A stretch of DNA of 64,000 bases, from contig JBBMNZ010000017.1 of the NCBI GenBank assembly GCA_037954325.1, forward strand, positions 7,713,501-7,777,500, written 5' to 3'. Both the position numbers and the translations under genes were made by a program. Below the pieces are notes generated by a model that saw nothing but the letters and a program-made list of their open reading frames with translations, was not told the origin of the DNA and ran no database searches. This DNA comes from Fistularia commersonii (taxonomy: Eukaryota > Chordata > Actinopteri > Syngnathiformes > Fistulariidae). The stretch's first letter is position 1. The number at the start of each line of letters is the position of its first letter. Of this stretch, positions 36,380 through 49,479 are shown one piece after another.

Positions 36380-39335
36380 TGTCCCAAGCTTTAAGTCTCT
36401 TCTCATGATACAATGCATTCGAAACTACGTTATTCATGAATCACCTTCCCCTAACAACACCACAATCGGTAACTTATGACTTTATTAGCCCCTTGTTATC
36501 ACCTTGACACAGTACACCTCAGTTCCCACCTTTCATGCAAGCAGTTGACTGGCCTCCCGAGTAACTTTTTCACCTCGCTCCGGTATGACCTAAATCTTCC
36601 AGGGCAGCATGATAACAGGTCACATAACAGTTTTTATTTATTTATTTATACCATCCAGGAGAAAAGGAATGACTTTTCAGACCACTCATGATTTATCAAA
36701 CTGTTTGTGCCTCTGATTCTAAAAACATGTCTGTACTGAGTGGTGCCATGTGAAGAAGATCAAGGTGTCATAGTTTTTACTCCATAGTATTCTACTGATT
36801 TTAATGCCCAGGCTATTAATGCATGCGGTATTTTATTTTAATTGCTTCATAGCCACCTTTGGTTTTAAGTAGCTGCTTTTCAGCCATAGGAATCTTTTTT
36901 TTTTTTTTAAAAAGTATGTCATGTTTTGTTCACTAGTCTGTTAAATTGCACAGCACTATTTATGTTTTAAATGTACAAAAGTGAGCTAATAGGGATAACT
37001 GCCCAGTGGAACAACAGTGAGTGTTACAGCAGCAGAAAGGAAGCAGCTGCTGTCTCATCAAAAACCGTAGCAGGACAAGCCAGTTGTGAATAGACTGAAG
37101 TCTGCTCTTTGAACTTGTGATAATTTTATCATCAATGTGCTTTCAAATGCTGTCCTACATAAAACATACATTTGATTTCACCACGCCCAACCATGGATTA
37201 CGTAACCAAGAAATATGTATTGGAAAAACAAGAAGATAACCTAGCAGGACTCGTCTCAGAATTGTCCAGTGAAACAGTTCAATTTTGTATTAAGTTTGTT
37301 TTGTTTTATGAGTTTAAAATGACAAAAAAACTTTTACAATAATTGAGATTCAGCCATCCTCCCCTCATGTATAGTTGACTTAAAAGACCTCAAAAAAACT
37401 TTTGAGCTTGTTTGCATCATCGAATAATGGAAACTGATAAAACAAAACTTGACATTTGAAGTCCAAGCACATATTTAGGTCTTTAGTATACACTGACCAT
37501 ACACATGTCAATATGTGGAAGTGTTCTCACAAGAGTGCAGAGAGAAGGCACACGTGTTCCCTTTTGGTTGCACCAGTGTCCTCCAGATGGATCATTGGCA
37601 CGCAAAGAGCAGAGAGCTGGCGCCTCACTGTAAATGCAAGCATGGCTGACGACATAATGAGTAGCGAACGTTTCCTTTACGCAACAATATTCCTGCCACG
37701 GCACTGATCCTTCATACAGAGCATCTGACATGCCATTGAAGGGTAAGCACATATATGGAATTAGAATAGAGAGATAAGGAGTCAAGAAAGCTTTAGTACA
37801 TTCTTTGAAGACTTATATCTTGAGCCATATCGATGGGAGTCTTCTGTGTTCTAATTGAGTACAGCAGAAATGGCTGCACAATTTAGACTGGTACTGTCAC
37901 TGAGACGATTCCGTCACCGCTCATGCTTGTTGCTCAAATTCGTGATAATGAAATGTGTTTTAACAATAATGCAAGTTAATATGGGAGTTTGAGTGATAGA
38001 AATATAAATTAAGTGTTTGGTATTTACCATAGATATCAGATGAGGCTAATTTAATTGTCTGATCTGAAGCTGGGAGGCTTCAACTGTAATTACAAGTTTC
38101 CATGGTGATGCTAACTTGTTTAATTTATGTAATTTATTATTCTAACAATTTATATTTAATGAATTAAAGTGGTAACCCTGGTTTATATATTATTGGAGAA
38201 CAAATTATCTGCTACTGTGTTGTGTTTAGAGATGAAATGTAGGAAAATTTTAAATCTTAAAAGTTGGGTTTCTTTCCTGAAAACCCCAATGTCACTTAAA
38301 ATTGGTTCATGTGTGACGACTAGGGGAATTCCCACAGCTTGAACGGTCATGGTATTGTAAAATCATACATTTCTTGGAAGATTCTAAAACCTTAGTTTCT
38401 TGGCCTCACTCTGTGGAAGGAGAAACTCCCTGATCACTTCAAGGTCTGTTCAAAAAAGGTAAAGTCATCGTTACCTCCATTAAGGAGTTAATAATTATAT
38501 GCATTTAAACACTGTGCATGCCCGCTTATTGTGTTTAAAATGCATTTATATGATACAAAAAAATGTTCAGTTAATTTCTATCAACTTTCATTGTAGAATT
38601 AGCATTTTTATTTTCAATTTTTAATTTAAGGTCAAGATTCCAATTGTACAAGCCCTCCAAATTTTGAGCTCTGACTACATAAGGAGGATATAGTAGAAAT
38701 TTCATAATATAATTAATGTGCTTATATAATAATGGAGTAAAAGGCAAACATCCCTTACATATAAAGTGCATCAATGTTTAGATGTCTGATACATTATTTA
38801 CTTGGCTGTCTTACCGGCAAAGTGTTTCCTTCCAGTTTTATAAAATAATTTCAAATGTAAGACCAGGCTAGCTGAACAGTACAAGAAACCTCACAATTCG
38901 AAGTGCATCTCAAAACTGAAGTAGTTGTCTGTATATGCGATTTATGGCCTGACGGTGATGCCCAGTAGCTTTCCTACCCCAAGTGCACTTCTCTGGGCGG
39001 TATTGTGAGTCATTCAAAACCACTGGTAAGCACTTTTATATCAGACAGCAGCTTTACTAACATTTTCAAAAAGAACAAAAAGTGCTAAAGCCTCATTGAT
39101 TTTGTCATATTGTATTAGGTTTCTCTTAACCCATGTCTCAGTATGCTGTCCACATTGTTCCCTTGCCATCCGAATGATTTACCTTTGAAATGTTTCTTTG
39201 TACTGCTTTAATTGCCGTTGGCCTGATTTTGTGGAAAATGAACTATGTTTGACCGATTGAACTGCTCACATTGGACTTCAGGGAGCTTTTCAGCTTAAGC
39301 GCTCTTCTCAGTAATAAACAAGAGTGAATTGAACA
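36380..39335 (+). other. FBXO31 3' UTR (inferred)
   Basis: From the stop codon the first canonical AATAAA on plus that I found is at 39313-39318, suggesting a 3' UTR of about 2.95 kb. It is AT-rich, with TTTATTTATTTATTTATA at about 36632-36650, which resembles an AU-rich instability element. No credible ORF is present. Earlier poly(A) sites using variant signals cannot be excluded. Confidence 0.6.
39313..39318 (+). terminator. FBXO31 poly(A) signal
   Basis: AATAAA on plus, the first canonical hexamer seen after the FBXO31 stop. Confidence 0.6.
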
Positions 39336-39631
39336 TTCTTTTGCCATCTCTTTATTCTTTTTAATATTTGCATGTTTAAGCATAACATCCTTAGTCTTAC
39401 TCCTTTGATTGCCACAGCCATTGTGAAGTGTGTGTGAAGTGTTTCAGTCACTTATAAACAATTTATTCATTTTACAAAACACTTAGCTAACGTGACATAC
39501 AATAACAAAACTAAAGATACTTTTGTCAGGGTGGTCTGAAAAAAAAAAAAAGACTTTCAACACAACAAGTTTCAAATGCCGCTTTGGTGGCGGCACTTGC
39601 TTGTAAATCCATTTTACAAATTAATCAAAAT

Positions 39632-39637
39632 TTTATT
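39632..39637 (-). terminator. carboxylesterase poly(A) signal
   Basis: TTTATT on plus is AATAAA on minus, 36 bp beyond the esterase stop codon, so a very short 3' UTR is possible. It lies about 310 bp from the FBXO31 signal on the other strand. Confidence 0.65.
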
Positions 39638-39672
39638 GTCTTACTAGAAGTGTGTAGTTGAAAGGGAAATGT

Positions 39673-42600
39673 CTATAGCTCGCCATGATCTGTGGAATTT
39701 TTTAGTTTTTGGATCTTCTCCTGGAGGGTCTGAGTGATGTAGTCAAATCTTTCTTGCTTCAGGTGTCTTTTAGTCACCTGCTCAGTCGCTGAAATGGCCA
39801 GGTAAAGCTCTTCAGCGCTGTACTGGGGCCAGTGAACGAGACCATCCCCATTTGGTGACCTACATTCGCACATGGAACCATATTTTGTTCTATGTTTTAT
39901 CTTGTATTTTTAAAAAATGATAACAGTTGTTTCTTACCCTGTCCGAGCAAAGTTGCCCCAGTAGTTCATCATTATTCTGCTTAGTGCTTTGTCCTCCTCG
40001 GTACAGTTTTCTGAATTGAGAGAAAGTGAATTACTCTTGTGAAAAAGCTGGTCATACAAAATAAGATTCTGCATTGTCCTTACCAACTAATTCAAAATGG
40101 GTTGTTGTGAAGCAATATCCTAAAACTGTAAATATTTCATCTCCATGGTCACTCCCGACAAAGCTCGGCCTTTTTGCCAAGAACGATGGGGCATGGTGGT
40201 ACTGATAAAGGTAGACAGGGGCACCCGCATCTGGTGGCAGACAAAAGGGGGTGATATGTCACACAATATATTAATGGTTCGTTGATTAATTCTAGTATCC
40301 TGGTATAAAACTTACCTCTGTGGGCTTTTACAGTCTTAATGACAGGGATGTTGAACCATAGATCTGCAAGGAGCCCCCTTAACGCGTCTCTGTTCCTGAT
40401 TCGATCCTCGCCGGTTCCAGCATATTCTTCAAACAGCAGATTTTTAAAGTGGGCATATTTGGCCTGAGGAAAAATAAAATAACGTGGAAATATGATCCTT
40501 AAGTAACAGTGCAAAATACGTAGAATAATGCAGTGTCTTACATCAGGGTAGAAAAAGGACAGGAGGTTTTTCAGTTGCTCCTTGTCAATTCCCTCAGTCC
40601 AATTTGGAGGACCCAAGAACTAGGAGAAAGGATGGTTATAATTGCTATTAATGCTTCAATTATACAGTACAACACAAATCACTATTTTGTGGTCTGTAAT
40701 CAAATTTCAGGGACAAAAAGCTTGAAAAAAGAAAGGAAAACCAAAAAATGGCACTTACAAGTGGCAGTAACCAGCCTCCTTCATCACTGTTAACACCAGT
40801 CATGAATGGCAGGGTAAGTAACTCATGTTTTTCAAACAGCTCATGTACAGGTTTTTTCAGGAAGTGTCCGTCAACATTTACAGTAACTCTGAAATTCTTG
40901 TTCTTTAATGGAATAAAAACAGTGTCAATGTCAAAAATAAAGCTCAGAGTGAACTACCACAGGACATTTACAAGGCATCTTGAAAGAATGATAGGCTTGT
41001 TCTCAAACTGCAATGCATCTTACCAGACCGACAATAGTATCTATATCCAGATTTCTCAAACAGCTGGCTATCTTGCTTGTGCTCTCAGTGCCACATCCAG
41101 ACATATTCGCAGCCATCTAAGGACAGATGTCATGGAGCAGTCATAACTATTTCTTGTTGTGCTTAATAAACATGTTATGCTCCTAAATGAAAAAACTGAT
41201 AATCAACCATTGCTGCTTGTAGGGGATCTTCTCCCACAAGCATATCCATTGCAGCAGTGCCACTTTCAGCAATGGCTCTGTGAAATAGGCCGTCAGACAG
41301 TGGAGACAATAGCTGTTGAGAGACGCAAGTATTAAAAAAAGGAACAGGTATCTGTGATGTTGGTACAGTTGTGCTGTCCTCTGTCTGCTCCTCACCAGCA
41401 GGGATACGCTCACACCACCTGCAGACTCCCCAAATATGGTCACCGAGGTTGGGTCTCCCCCAAAGTTGTGAATGTGCTTCTGGATCCACTGCAGAGCAAG
41501 TACCTGGTCCAGCATGCCAAAGTTGCCTGGTATGTGCTCATCTCCTGTGCTGCAATTGTACAATTATAGTCACGACTCACATCTTTGCATCAGCTGAAGT
41601 GATCCATTTTGAGGGTAAGAAATCCAAGTTTTTACCTGAGATACCCCAACAGCCCTAAACGATATTGGATCAAAACAACAACCATATCCTGATAAGCACT
41701 GATGCCTGAGCCGTCGTACACTGAAGCAGATCCTGAACCAAGCCCTCCACCATGGATCCACACCATGACCTGGTCAGTCAAAGAATATTTTACTGAACTT
41801 TACCTAAGATGGATACATTGTTAATTGAACGTGTCCATAAGAAACAAACATTAACATGCTACTGATGCGACTCAAGTTTGATGCAACTAAAATATGAGTG
41901 TGATTCTAGAAAAGTCAAATTGAGTCTGAGAGTAAACACTCATTACATTTGTGCTGTTCCCTCCCAACCATTAATACCACCCCCGTCCCTATCACACTCT
42001 TGCTTCATCACTCTCTGTCCTTGCTCTTGTTCTCTTTCAACCCCAAGTGGTTGAGGCAAGGCGTTACCCGCATTGAGCTCGGCTATTGTCAAGCTTTCTG
42101 CAGTTTTTCCCTCATGACTCTCACAGAGGGCTCGCTGGGTGTCTGTAAGTTATTTTACAGAGTGTGGTCCAGACCTGCTCTACATGTAAAATGTCATGAA
42201 ACAACCATGTTGCACTGTATACATAAATTCTGACTTAACTTAACATGAATTAAAAAGGATGACAGCATTCACCTTTTTAAGAATCATATTTAAATACTTG
42301 AGAGCGAAAGGTTTCTTACTGGAAGTTTGGCATTGTGGGATCTGTTTGCAGGAGTGTAAATGTTGAGGTAAAGGCAGTCCTCTGAAATATCGGGCAGGCC
42401 TGTAAATTTGGCTCCAAATTCATTAAGGAGATCAATAAGAGCCTCTCTATATTGAATGCACCTGAAGAAGAAAAAAAAAGAAAAAAGTTAAACGCATGCA
42501 CAGAATTGACCTCCTTGTGATCAGTGATGCCTCACAAGGGTGGCTGGTTGCTGCAGTCCCTCACTCCATCCCATCCCTCCGCAGGCTGAGGTGCAGACAG

Positions 42601-44045
42601 CCTCAGGGGGCCAACGGGTGGCTTGCCGTAGGGGATTCCCAAATACGCATGGACCCCGGCCTCCTTCCCTCTAACACTCACATACTGACCAGATACACTC
42701 CCAAGCAGTGTTTGGACTACAGGTGCTGTTGAGATGTAAATGCCGAGTCAGTCACATTTTAGCAAGATATTCTCAGTGGTTAAAACTTTGACAAATAAAG
42801 TCGATTAAATTTGCGCTTTAAAATTTCATAAATACTGAACTATTGACAAAATGTTGATGAACATTTAATGGCGCATGCAAATCATGAAGAATAACAAACA
42901 GGCAGGGATAAATTAACAGAACAAACAGTGCAGTTTAAGACAAAACAAAAAATTCAAACAAGTAGTGACTAAACCACCATTGAAAATGGGAGAAGTAGAG
43001 GGGCGACCACAAGAATTAGAAAGGAAACACAAAAATGAAGACAGTTGGACAGGATGAAAAAGAACAATCGTGACCCAATACTGTCCGGTTTTTGCCCCCA
43101 AACAAAGTTGGCATATTTTTACTACTTTTGCATTTTCAATTTAACATTTTGGCTACAGCTGAGGAGTTTTTTTAATTCAACATATAGTGTTATATCTTAT
43201 CATGCTTTATGTTACCTGACGTAATCTTTCATCAACCTGACACAAAATGATATTATTTGAAATCAAAACTTGCTGGTTGTTATTATTATTATTATCTTTA
43301 TTATTGTTATTATTTGTTGTTATTTGATAGTAAGCTTGCTTTTGTCTTTTACAGTGGTAAAGTTAATAGTTGTAATAGTAACAGTAATAGAGATATGCTG
43401 ATTTATGCATCTTTAGTTTACATGGACATTCATGTTTCAGAATAATGCAGGCTTTTAAGGTTAAAAATCAGTGAGATTTTTTTTTTCGTACAGTATTTTC
43501 CCCCTGTTAAATTTACTAAGGTCTACTACACTGAGGTCATTCGGCCAGGTTTTTTTGCTTTGGTTAGGGCAGCACAAGAAAGGTCTTTGACCTCGGCTAC
43601 TCAGGGAATTTCACCGTTACAAATTGAAAACTTGTGATCAAATCATAACCTCGCTTAAACTTATAATGTCAACAATAAAGTAAAGTCATCAATAATGCCC
43701 CAAAACTTTGTTTTTGTGTTATTTGTATTCATTACTTTTTAAAATTACTTTTCCTTAACCAACATACCCACTAGTGGAGATTGGCCAAGTAAAGTTAGTC
43801 AAGATGTTTGAATAAAGTAGTTTGTAGTTACACGGAACACAATAGTTTGGGGAAGGCGGTGCGCAAAGCAGACAGTGGGACTGAAGTATCTTTGCTAAAT
43901 AACACTGTCAGAGCCGTGAACGCAAAAGTGCAAACTCATACAAAGTCAGATCCTCACCATCGATCACTGTAGCAGCTCGCACGAATAAAACACACACCAG
44001 CAGCAGCAGAAATGGGAGAGGGGATTTCTCAGTCTGGGGCTTCAT
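39673..44045 (-). CDS. carboxylesterase (CES2/fatty acyl-CoA hydrolase type), ER lumenal
   Basis: Alpha/beta-hydrolase cleaving ester, amide and acyl-CoA bonds of xenobiotics and lipids. Thirteen exons give 557 aa (human CES2 559): 44045-43958, 42716-42536, 42461-42320, 41769-41636, 41549-41396, 41312-41208, 41116-41024, 40902-40759, 40619-40542, 40463-40316, 40230-40084, 40010-39938, 39859-39673. All junctions are GT-AG and in frame. A hydrophobic signal peptide (PFLLLLVCVLFVRA) opens the protein. The oxyanion hole is HGGG (143-146). The triad is S224 (GESAGG), E340 (NSDEGG), H451 (SDHGDE). The C-terminal HGEL fits the HXEL ER-retention signal. Sequons NRS, NMS, NWT, NCT and NST suggest glycosylation. 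Some blocks resemble CES1 (FSTGDEH-like, DAGAPVY), so fish orthology (ces2 or ces3) is left open. An upstream in-frame Met at 44123 is less likely as start because the signal peptide follows the second Met. Confidence 0.94.
42717..43957 (-). other. carboxylesterase intron 1
   Basis: 1.24-kb intron with a (TTA)n run at about 43276-43325. No other feature recognised. Confidence 0.75.
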
Positions 44046-44146
44046 GGCGATCGCCGTTGCGAGGCTCGGTTGGGGATTGTTAGACACGGACGGGATTCTG
44101 GTTTGATTTGAGGCTTCACACACCTAACGTGACTTCCTGCCCCCCC

Positions 44147-44251
<105 letters not shown>

Positions 44252-44937
44252 TTTGTTTGTCGCCCCCTTTAGAAGCCGCCCCTGTTTCTCAACTCAAAAG
44301 CTTTCTGCACCTTGCAAGAAGATATTTTTTCATTGTTTTCACCTTTTTATGTGTCAAATGTTTCAGGCGTAAAGAAGGTCAGTTTGCTGCAACAATGTTA
44401 TGTAAAATTCAAGTCACTCCCCTCCAAGTTTAGAGGGTGTAATTTCCCCCACCCTCTTTTTAGTTATATTAAAAGATAGTCAAGCAAACGAACCAGGAAC
44501 CACTATCAACAACAGAGTAAGATGTGAACAGACTTTTCAGTGAGGCACCCATTTCAGTTGCTTTGATAAGTTTCAGAAAAGGGCAGCATAGTTAATATTT
44601 TCACCACTGAATCATTTGTAGTCATCTGCATTTGGGATAGCTGTGATTGGGGAAAGAAAATACAGATTTAACTTTAGACCCTGGTTTCCAATACTCTACC
44701 ATGGAATGTTTATCTAGAAACACTTTGCCACTGTGGTGCAAAGGTGAAAGTAACTTTTTGCCGCTGATTAATTTGATTGCAACATGGTCCACATAAGGAC
44801 CTACATGCCATTGGACCCACTTAAGAAGATATCAGCTATCAATTGTTTGATAATGTTGTCACAACCGTTTTCTTTGCATTTGACTAACTATACATACTAG
44901 GAAGCAGAATGTAGGTCAATTGCTCAATTTTAAAATT

Positions 44938-45135
44938 TTTGCCTTGTTGATCTGGTTGTGGGTGACTCAGTGCTCAGTGCTTCCACCTTCCATCTCTGGT
45001 CCAGATTCCACCAGGGGGCCTTTCTGTTTGGAGTTTGCATTGCATTGTTCTCTTCCTCATGATTTCTATGTCCTCCAACTGAGGCATGGTTACTCGTTTC
45101 ACATAATCCTGAAGGAGGTTCATCGTGTTAACATG
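44938..45135 (+). repeat. degenerate dispersed fish repeat
   Basis: The phrase 'CCAGATTCCACCAGGGGGCC' followed by TTTCTGTTTGGAGTTTGCAT matches the common teleost family better preserved at 62230-62572. It lacks the usual (ATGG)n end. Confidence 0.6.
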
Positions 45136-45662
45136 GTTGTTAGTATAACTTTTTTCATGTACTGATTGTACTAGCCTCAAATTGTATTGTTAAATCTGCC
45201 ATTTTAAAATCTGTCTTTTATGCATTCAGCTATTTTAACAACTCTTTTTTTTCTTGTAATTGACATCTTATATGTGAATTACAACCGCTGAGAGGTTAAC
45301 TGTAAAAAGCAGCCTGACCGAAGCAGCTCCAGGTGCTGCTGTTGAGAAAGAAATGGAGATGACTAAGTGCTGCAGGGTAAAATGCATGTTGCAAAGAGAA
45401 GTGAAAAAAGCTTCAGACTCCCTTGTTAGTTGAAAACTCAACCATTCATTGTTTTGTAAAAGAGCAGTGACAGTGACCCATCAGAGTATGTAATTGCTTC
45501 AACGAGAAAGAAAGAAAGCAAAGACACAGACAAAAACATTTAGTTTTCTAGATTCAATGTCTTTATCGTTGTTTGGGTACAGTGTTGTTTAGTGGTTTAA
45601 ATTACCTTGGAGTATCTAAACAGCATCATGAGTCGAACTTGAAAAAACGACTTAATGTCCTC

Positions 45663-45957
45663 TCTCAAAAAGATTAGCCATCAGCATTGAATATCATGAA
45701 AAGCCCTAGAGAAATAGGTTGCAGCAAGACAGCAAATCAGCAATAATAATAATAATTACTATTATATTATTATTTGTCAAAAAGAATAACCATCAACATT
45801 GAGTTTCAAGAAAACCCCTTGATAGATAGGTCCCAGCAAGACATAAAATTAGAAATCATGATAATAATTACTTTTATTATTTCTCAAAAAGAATAACCAT
45901 CAGCACTGAGTGTCGGGAAAACCCCATGAGAAATTGATCGCTGCAAGACAACACTAT
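45663..45957. repeat. three-copy tandem repeat, unit 107-114 bp
   Basis: Units begin at 45663, 45777 and 45884, each opening with TCAAAAAGA and then A/T-TAACCATCA, with later shared text AAAACCCC and GCAAGACA. Units 1 and 2 end in ATAATAATTA-rich segments. The copies have diverged substantially. I do not recognise a known family. Confidence 0.8.
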
Positions 45958-46267
45958 CTTACTTGTGTGAAAGTCTAAGCATGTTATTTTGTATTTCAAA
46001 TGCATTAGTTCAGTAAGACCTTGTCATACTATGTTAATACACAATGTTGAGATGTTTGTCAAGTCTATAAGAAGTAACTTTCACCGAACAGATCATCAAT
46101 GCACAGCTAGGACGTATAAAGTAAAACACTGTCATGGTGAACAGTGCATTTAAACTGTCTTCACAATAACAATCTCTTGGTGGCGAAATGTGCTGCACAT
46201 ACATGGGAAACACCTCTCGGTTTGACCGAATGACTGAAACAGAAGTTTTATGAGAAACTTTCTCAAC

Positions 46268-46480
46268 CTGACATTACATTAGATCACATTACAGTCATTT
46301 GGCAGACGCTTTTATCCAGAGCAACTTACAAAAGCAATTTTTCCGAGCACCTCTGAGGCAAGAGGAGCAAGCCGGTCTTTATGTCGGTATACTGAATTGT
46401 ACATTGTTGCAGTAGTACAAAGTGCTACTGATTATAATAATAACAACCACGTAACGAGAATGAATGAGTATCAATCCTCG
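46268..46480 (-). repeat. SINE-like element tail
   Basis: On minus it reads GCTCTGGATAAAAGCGTCTG, then CCAAATGACTGTAATG, the same tail as at 26355-26417. The upstream limit is uncertain. Confidence 0.65.
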
Positions 46481-46899
46481 TCCTTCATGATCCAGTGTTA
46501 CTGTCTCTTTGTAATGTTTAGCATTGGGCTCACACTCAAAGGGCCACGGCGACCGAACAATAGGATCCCGGTGTAGCTGATCTACATAGTAACTGGATTA
46601 ACGATGTGGCCCCTATTTACTAATTATTTTGAAAAATGTTTCTAGTCACTACACAACAATATAACGTGATAAAAAACACCCCTGTTTACAACATGACCCG
46701 TACAACTACTTACTGCCAGTCTATGAAAAGGATCGCGATTCATTCAAGGGTTACCGGGATTATATTACTTGAAAATAACAAGAGAAATGCCAAGCTTCCC
46801 TTGGGCAGCACAACGGCGTTCCACCCCGGTTAACGGACATGTCTCGGTAACGTTGAGAAGCTACAAAGAAATCACCTTTTTTCGTAAAAATAACTTGGA

Positions 46900-47275
46900 C
46901 AAAATCCTCCTTTGCGTTCTCTGCGGGAGCTGAAGACTGCCGTATGTTGCCGCGAAAACATCCAGCTCGACGTTCGTCCGCGCTATTATTTAGAACAAAA
47001 TCGAAATGACACGATTTCCAGACAAAAGCTTGAACACAGTTCCCCGAGTTTCGATTTTGCCGTTCGGTTAAGTGCTCAACGTAGGAATATCTTGTGGATT
47101 GCGACGTGATGGTTTGAAAAGATCCAACCGTTTCCGAGTGAATGCGGACGGCTGTGTGAAAAGCCAAGCTCTCACTCTACGTCAGGACCGCGCGAAGCCA
47201 AGTCCTCTTCTCTCGCGAGGAACGACGCCGTTATCGGAATCTCCACAAACAACACGAGAATTCATCATTCACACG
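46900..47275 (+). promoter_or_regulatory. BANP promoter and putative non-coding first exon
   Basis: A CpG-rich island-like stretch. A possible 5' splice site (ACACG then GTAATA, junction at 47275/47276) could end a non-coding exon 1 that joins the coding exon at 49471. Intron 1 would then be 2.2 kb. The first exon is inferred, since no transcript is available. Confidence 0.5.
47211..47220. promoter_or_regulatory. BANP-type motif TCTCGCGAGG in the BANP promoter
   Basis: Matches the TCTCGCGAGA palindrome bound by BANP at 9 of 10 positions. It sits 55 bp upstream of the putative first donor of BANP. In my reading it is the only such site in the window. Confidence 0.65.
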
Positions 47276-49470
47276 GTAATATAACCCAATCTTGCACGGT
47301 GCATGTGTCGTGTGCCAGCAGTCCGGGAGAGGAGTCACATTTAAACAATTCTCATTGCTATTTCTTTTTACCAGTTTACGATTCTTTCACCATATTTTGG
47401 CGGCCTTTAGGCCCAACTAGCATGCTAATCGCTGCGCTAGCGTAAAGAGCTACTCATTTGCGTTAGCTTGCCGTTTAACATGTTAGCACAGAAGCTTGCG
47501 AATTCGATGTTTTAGCATGAGCTAATAGCTAACTGCGTTTTAAAATTTAGCTAACGATTACCAAATGCACGGGTCAATGAAGCATTCTTGAGGTCGGTTA
47601 AGTATCGATTAATTTTCTTTGTAAGTACAAAGAATTTTGCATAGTACCGATACCATATTCTTAATCCATGGTTAATCGTGATTGCCGCTAGCTAACTAAA
47701 TTGATCACCAGCTGTCACATTGCTGTAGGTAATGAACTTGCAACTTTAATAATCGATACGCCACGAAAAGTCCTGATTTTGATATTTTAAACTGAGCTTC
47801 AGTGATGAATGCTAAATCGGGAGCTCGTGCAGTATATGTTTGGGAAGCTGCGTCTCAAAATACATCCCAAGTTACCTCACTTTCCTCAGAGTGTCGCTCT
47901 TCATGTGCAAAACTTGGTGAGACCTGTCCAGGAAAACAAACTGGAAGAAGATACCAGTAGAATTGGAATGATGGATAAACGCAGAAAGTCATATTCACAC
48001 GTTTACTGTCTTTCAGGCACAAGATCCTTAAGCAGTGTTTACACGTGTAGTACAATGCTTTCTTTTACATCAAGACTTAGGTCTGTATGTACAGCATGGG
48101 AACTTAAAGCATCGGACCAAGTAATCGAGGTTAAAACCGGGGACAAAAAGACAACCATAAGATGTTCTCATGCCGTCGATATCCGTAATAATACATTTAG
48201 TCAATGGGGTTAAAGAAGTAAGGACATACGCTGAAAAGCAAAAAAAAAAAAAAAAAAACAGCTCTATAAGGCCTAAAGGTGAGGTAAACCTGGCAGACGA
48301 GTTGTGAAGAATCTCAGATGTACAACACATAAGAAATGTAATTAATATAAAGCAAACAAATATTTTCACATAAATAAAATGTAAGGGAAAACCATTGTTG
48401 AAGATGTTTAAACACTAGAATACATTAACACTGTCTTGTTAAATTACTCATTTAAGTACAGTATAATTTGGGAACAGCTATGTGTTACTTTTAATGTTAA
48501 TTTTCATTTGATGTAAACTGCTGGACTGATGTAAACAAATGGACAATGTGACCAAAGACTCAAAAAAAGGTTGGCATAATCTAATAATTCTTTTAAAAAA
48601 ACACGCATACACACAATTGAGATACTAACACAGAATATATAGAATAATAAGCTGGGTTCAAATAGAAGTGATTTCAGTTCAAGTGAAGTTGTGTTGTCAA
48701 TGTCTTTAAGGACTCCTTTGAATGAAATGGACAGCTATACATAGAAAACAAGAAAATGACTGAACATATTTAAGGTGCTGGTGTTTATGTTCATGTACTG
48801 ACAACTGTTTTGATCAAAATAAAAATGTAGTTGTGCAGTTGAATCATTGATTAACATTGGTAACGAGACCAGTGTGTGTGCACCAAGCATAATCTGTCTC
48901 CACAATTAATCAAAATATTCTGAAGTCACTTGAGGAAATGTGGTGCTGCAAAGATATCCCACGCACACATCACAGTCTTAAGAAAACACTTTGATTAGAG
49001 TAGAGCCCAAGAAAAAATCACCATAATCATCCCGCCCCCACCAAAGAATAGAATAATGATATTTCCTTCAATACAGTTATAACACTTGAATAATTCATTC
49101 ACTCATTGTCAGTGCCGCTTATCCTGCACTCAGGGTGATGGTTGGACAGCAGCGAGTCCCAAGTCTAGGCGGTCACTTTAATTAAGATTGTTATGAAGTA
49201 AGTGCAGCTTTTTTAATCATGTAGACCTTATATGAACTGACAGGTAACGTTTATGGTTGATAAAATTGTTCTTGACATTATTATTTTTATGGAATATAAA
49301 TTACCTCATTACTAGAGTATTTATCAGATATGTCATAGTAGATTTTTCTGATCCAGAGTAAGCTGGTTCCTGTAAGAAGACAGTGACAGAAAATGTATTG
49401 CCCCATAGGACTTTACCCATCAAGTGTTGTGGTTATTTTTTGTTAACCAACTTGTGTTAACTCACTTTAG
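47276..49470 (+). other. putative BANP intron 1
   Basis: AT-rich, with a run of A at 48240-48259. At 49100-49160 there is a short minus-strand fragment of the dispersed repeat seen at 62230 (CCGCTTATCCTGCACTCAGG). A 134-codon open frame at 47809-48213 is considered and rejected elsewhere. Confidence 0.6.
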
Positions 49471-49479
49471 CTCTGAACA

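Noticed and set aside
37456..37785. Open frames on both strands in the FBXO31 3' UTR
   Set aside because: They lack homology and splice context and lie in an apparent untranslated region.
45663..45957. CRISPR-like array
   Set aside because: The three repeat units are long and diverged, with no short identical repeats separated by unique spacers, and the genome is vertebrate.
47809..48213. 134-codon open frame on plus in the putative BANP intron 1
   Set aside because: No recognisable motif, no promoter or splice context, and no similarity to a family I know. A frame of this length can arise by chance in several kb of intron.
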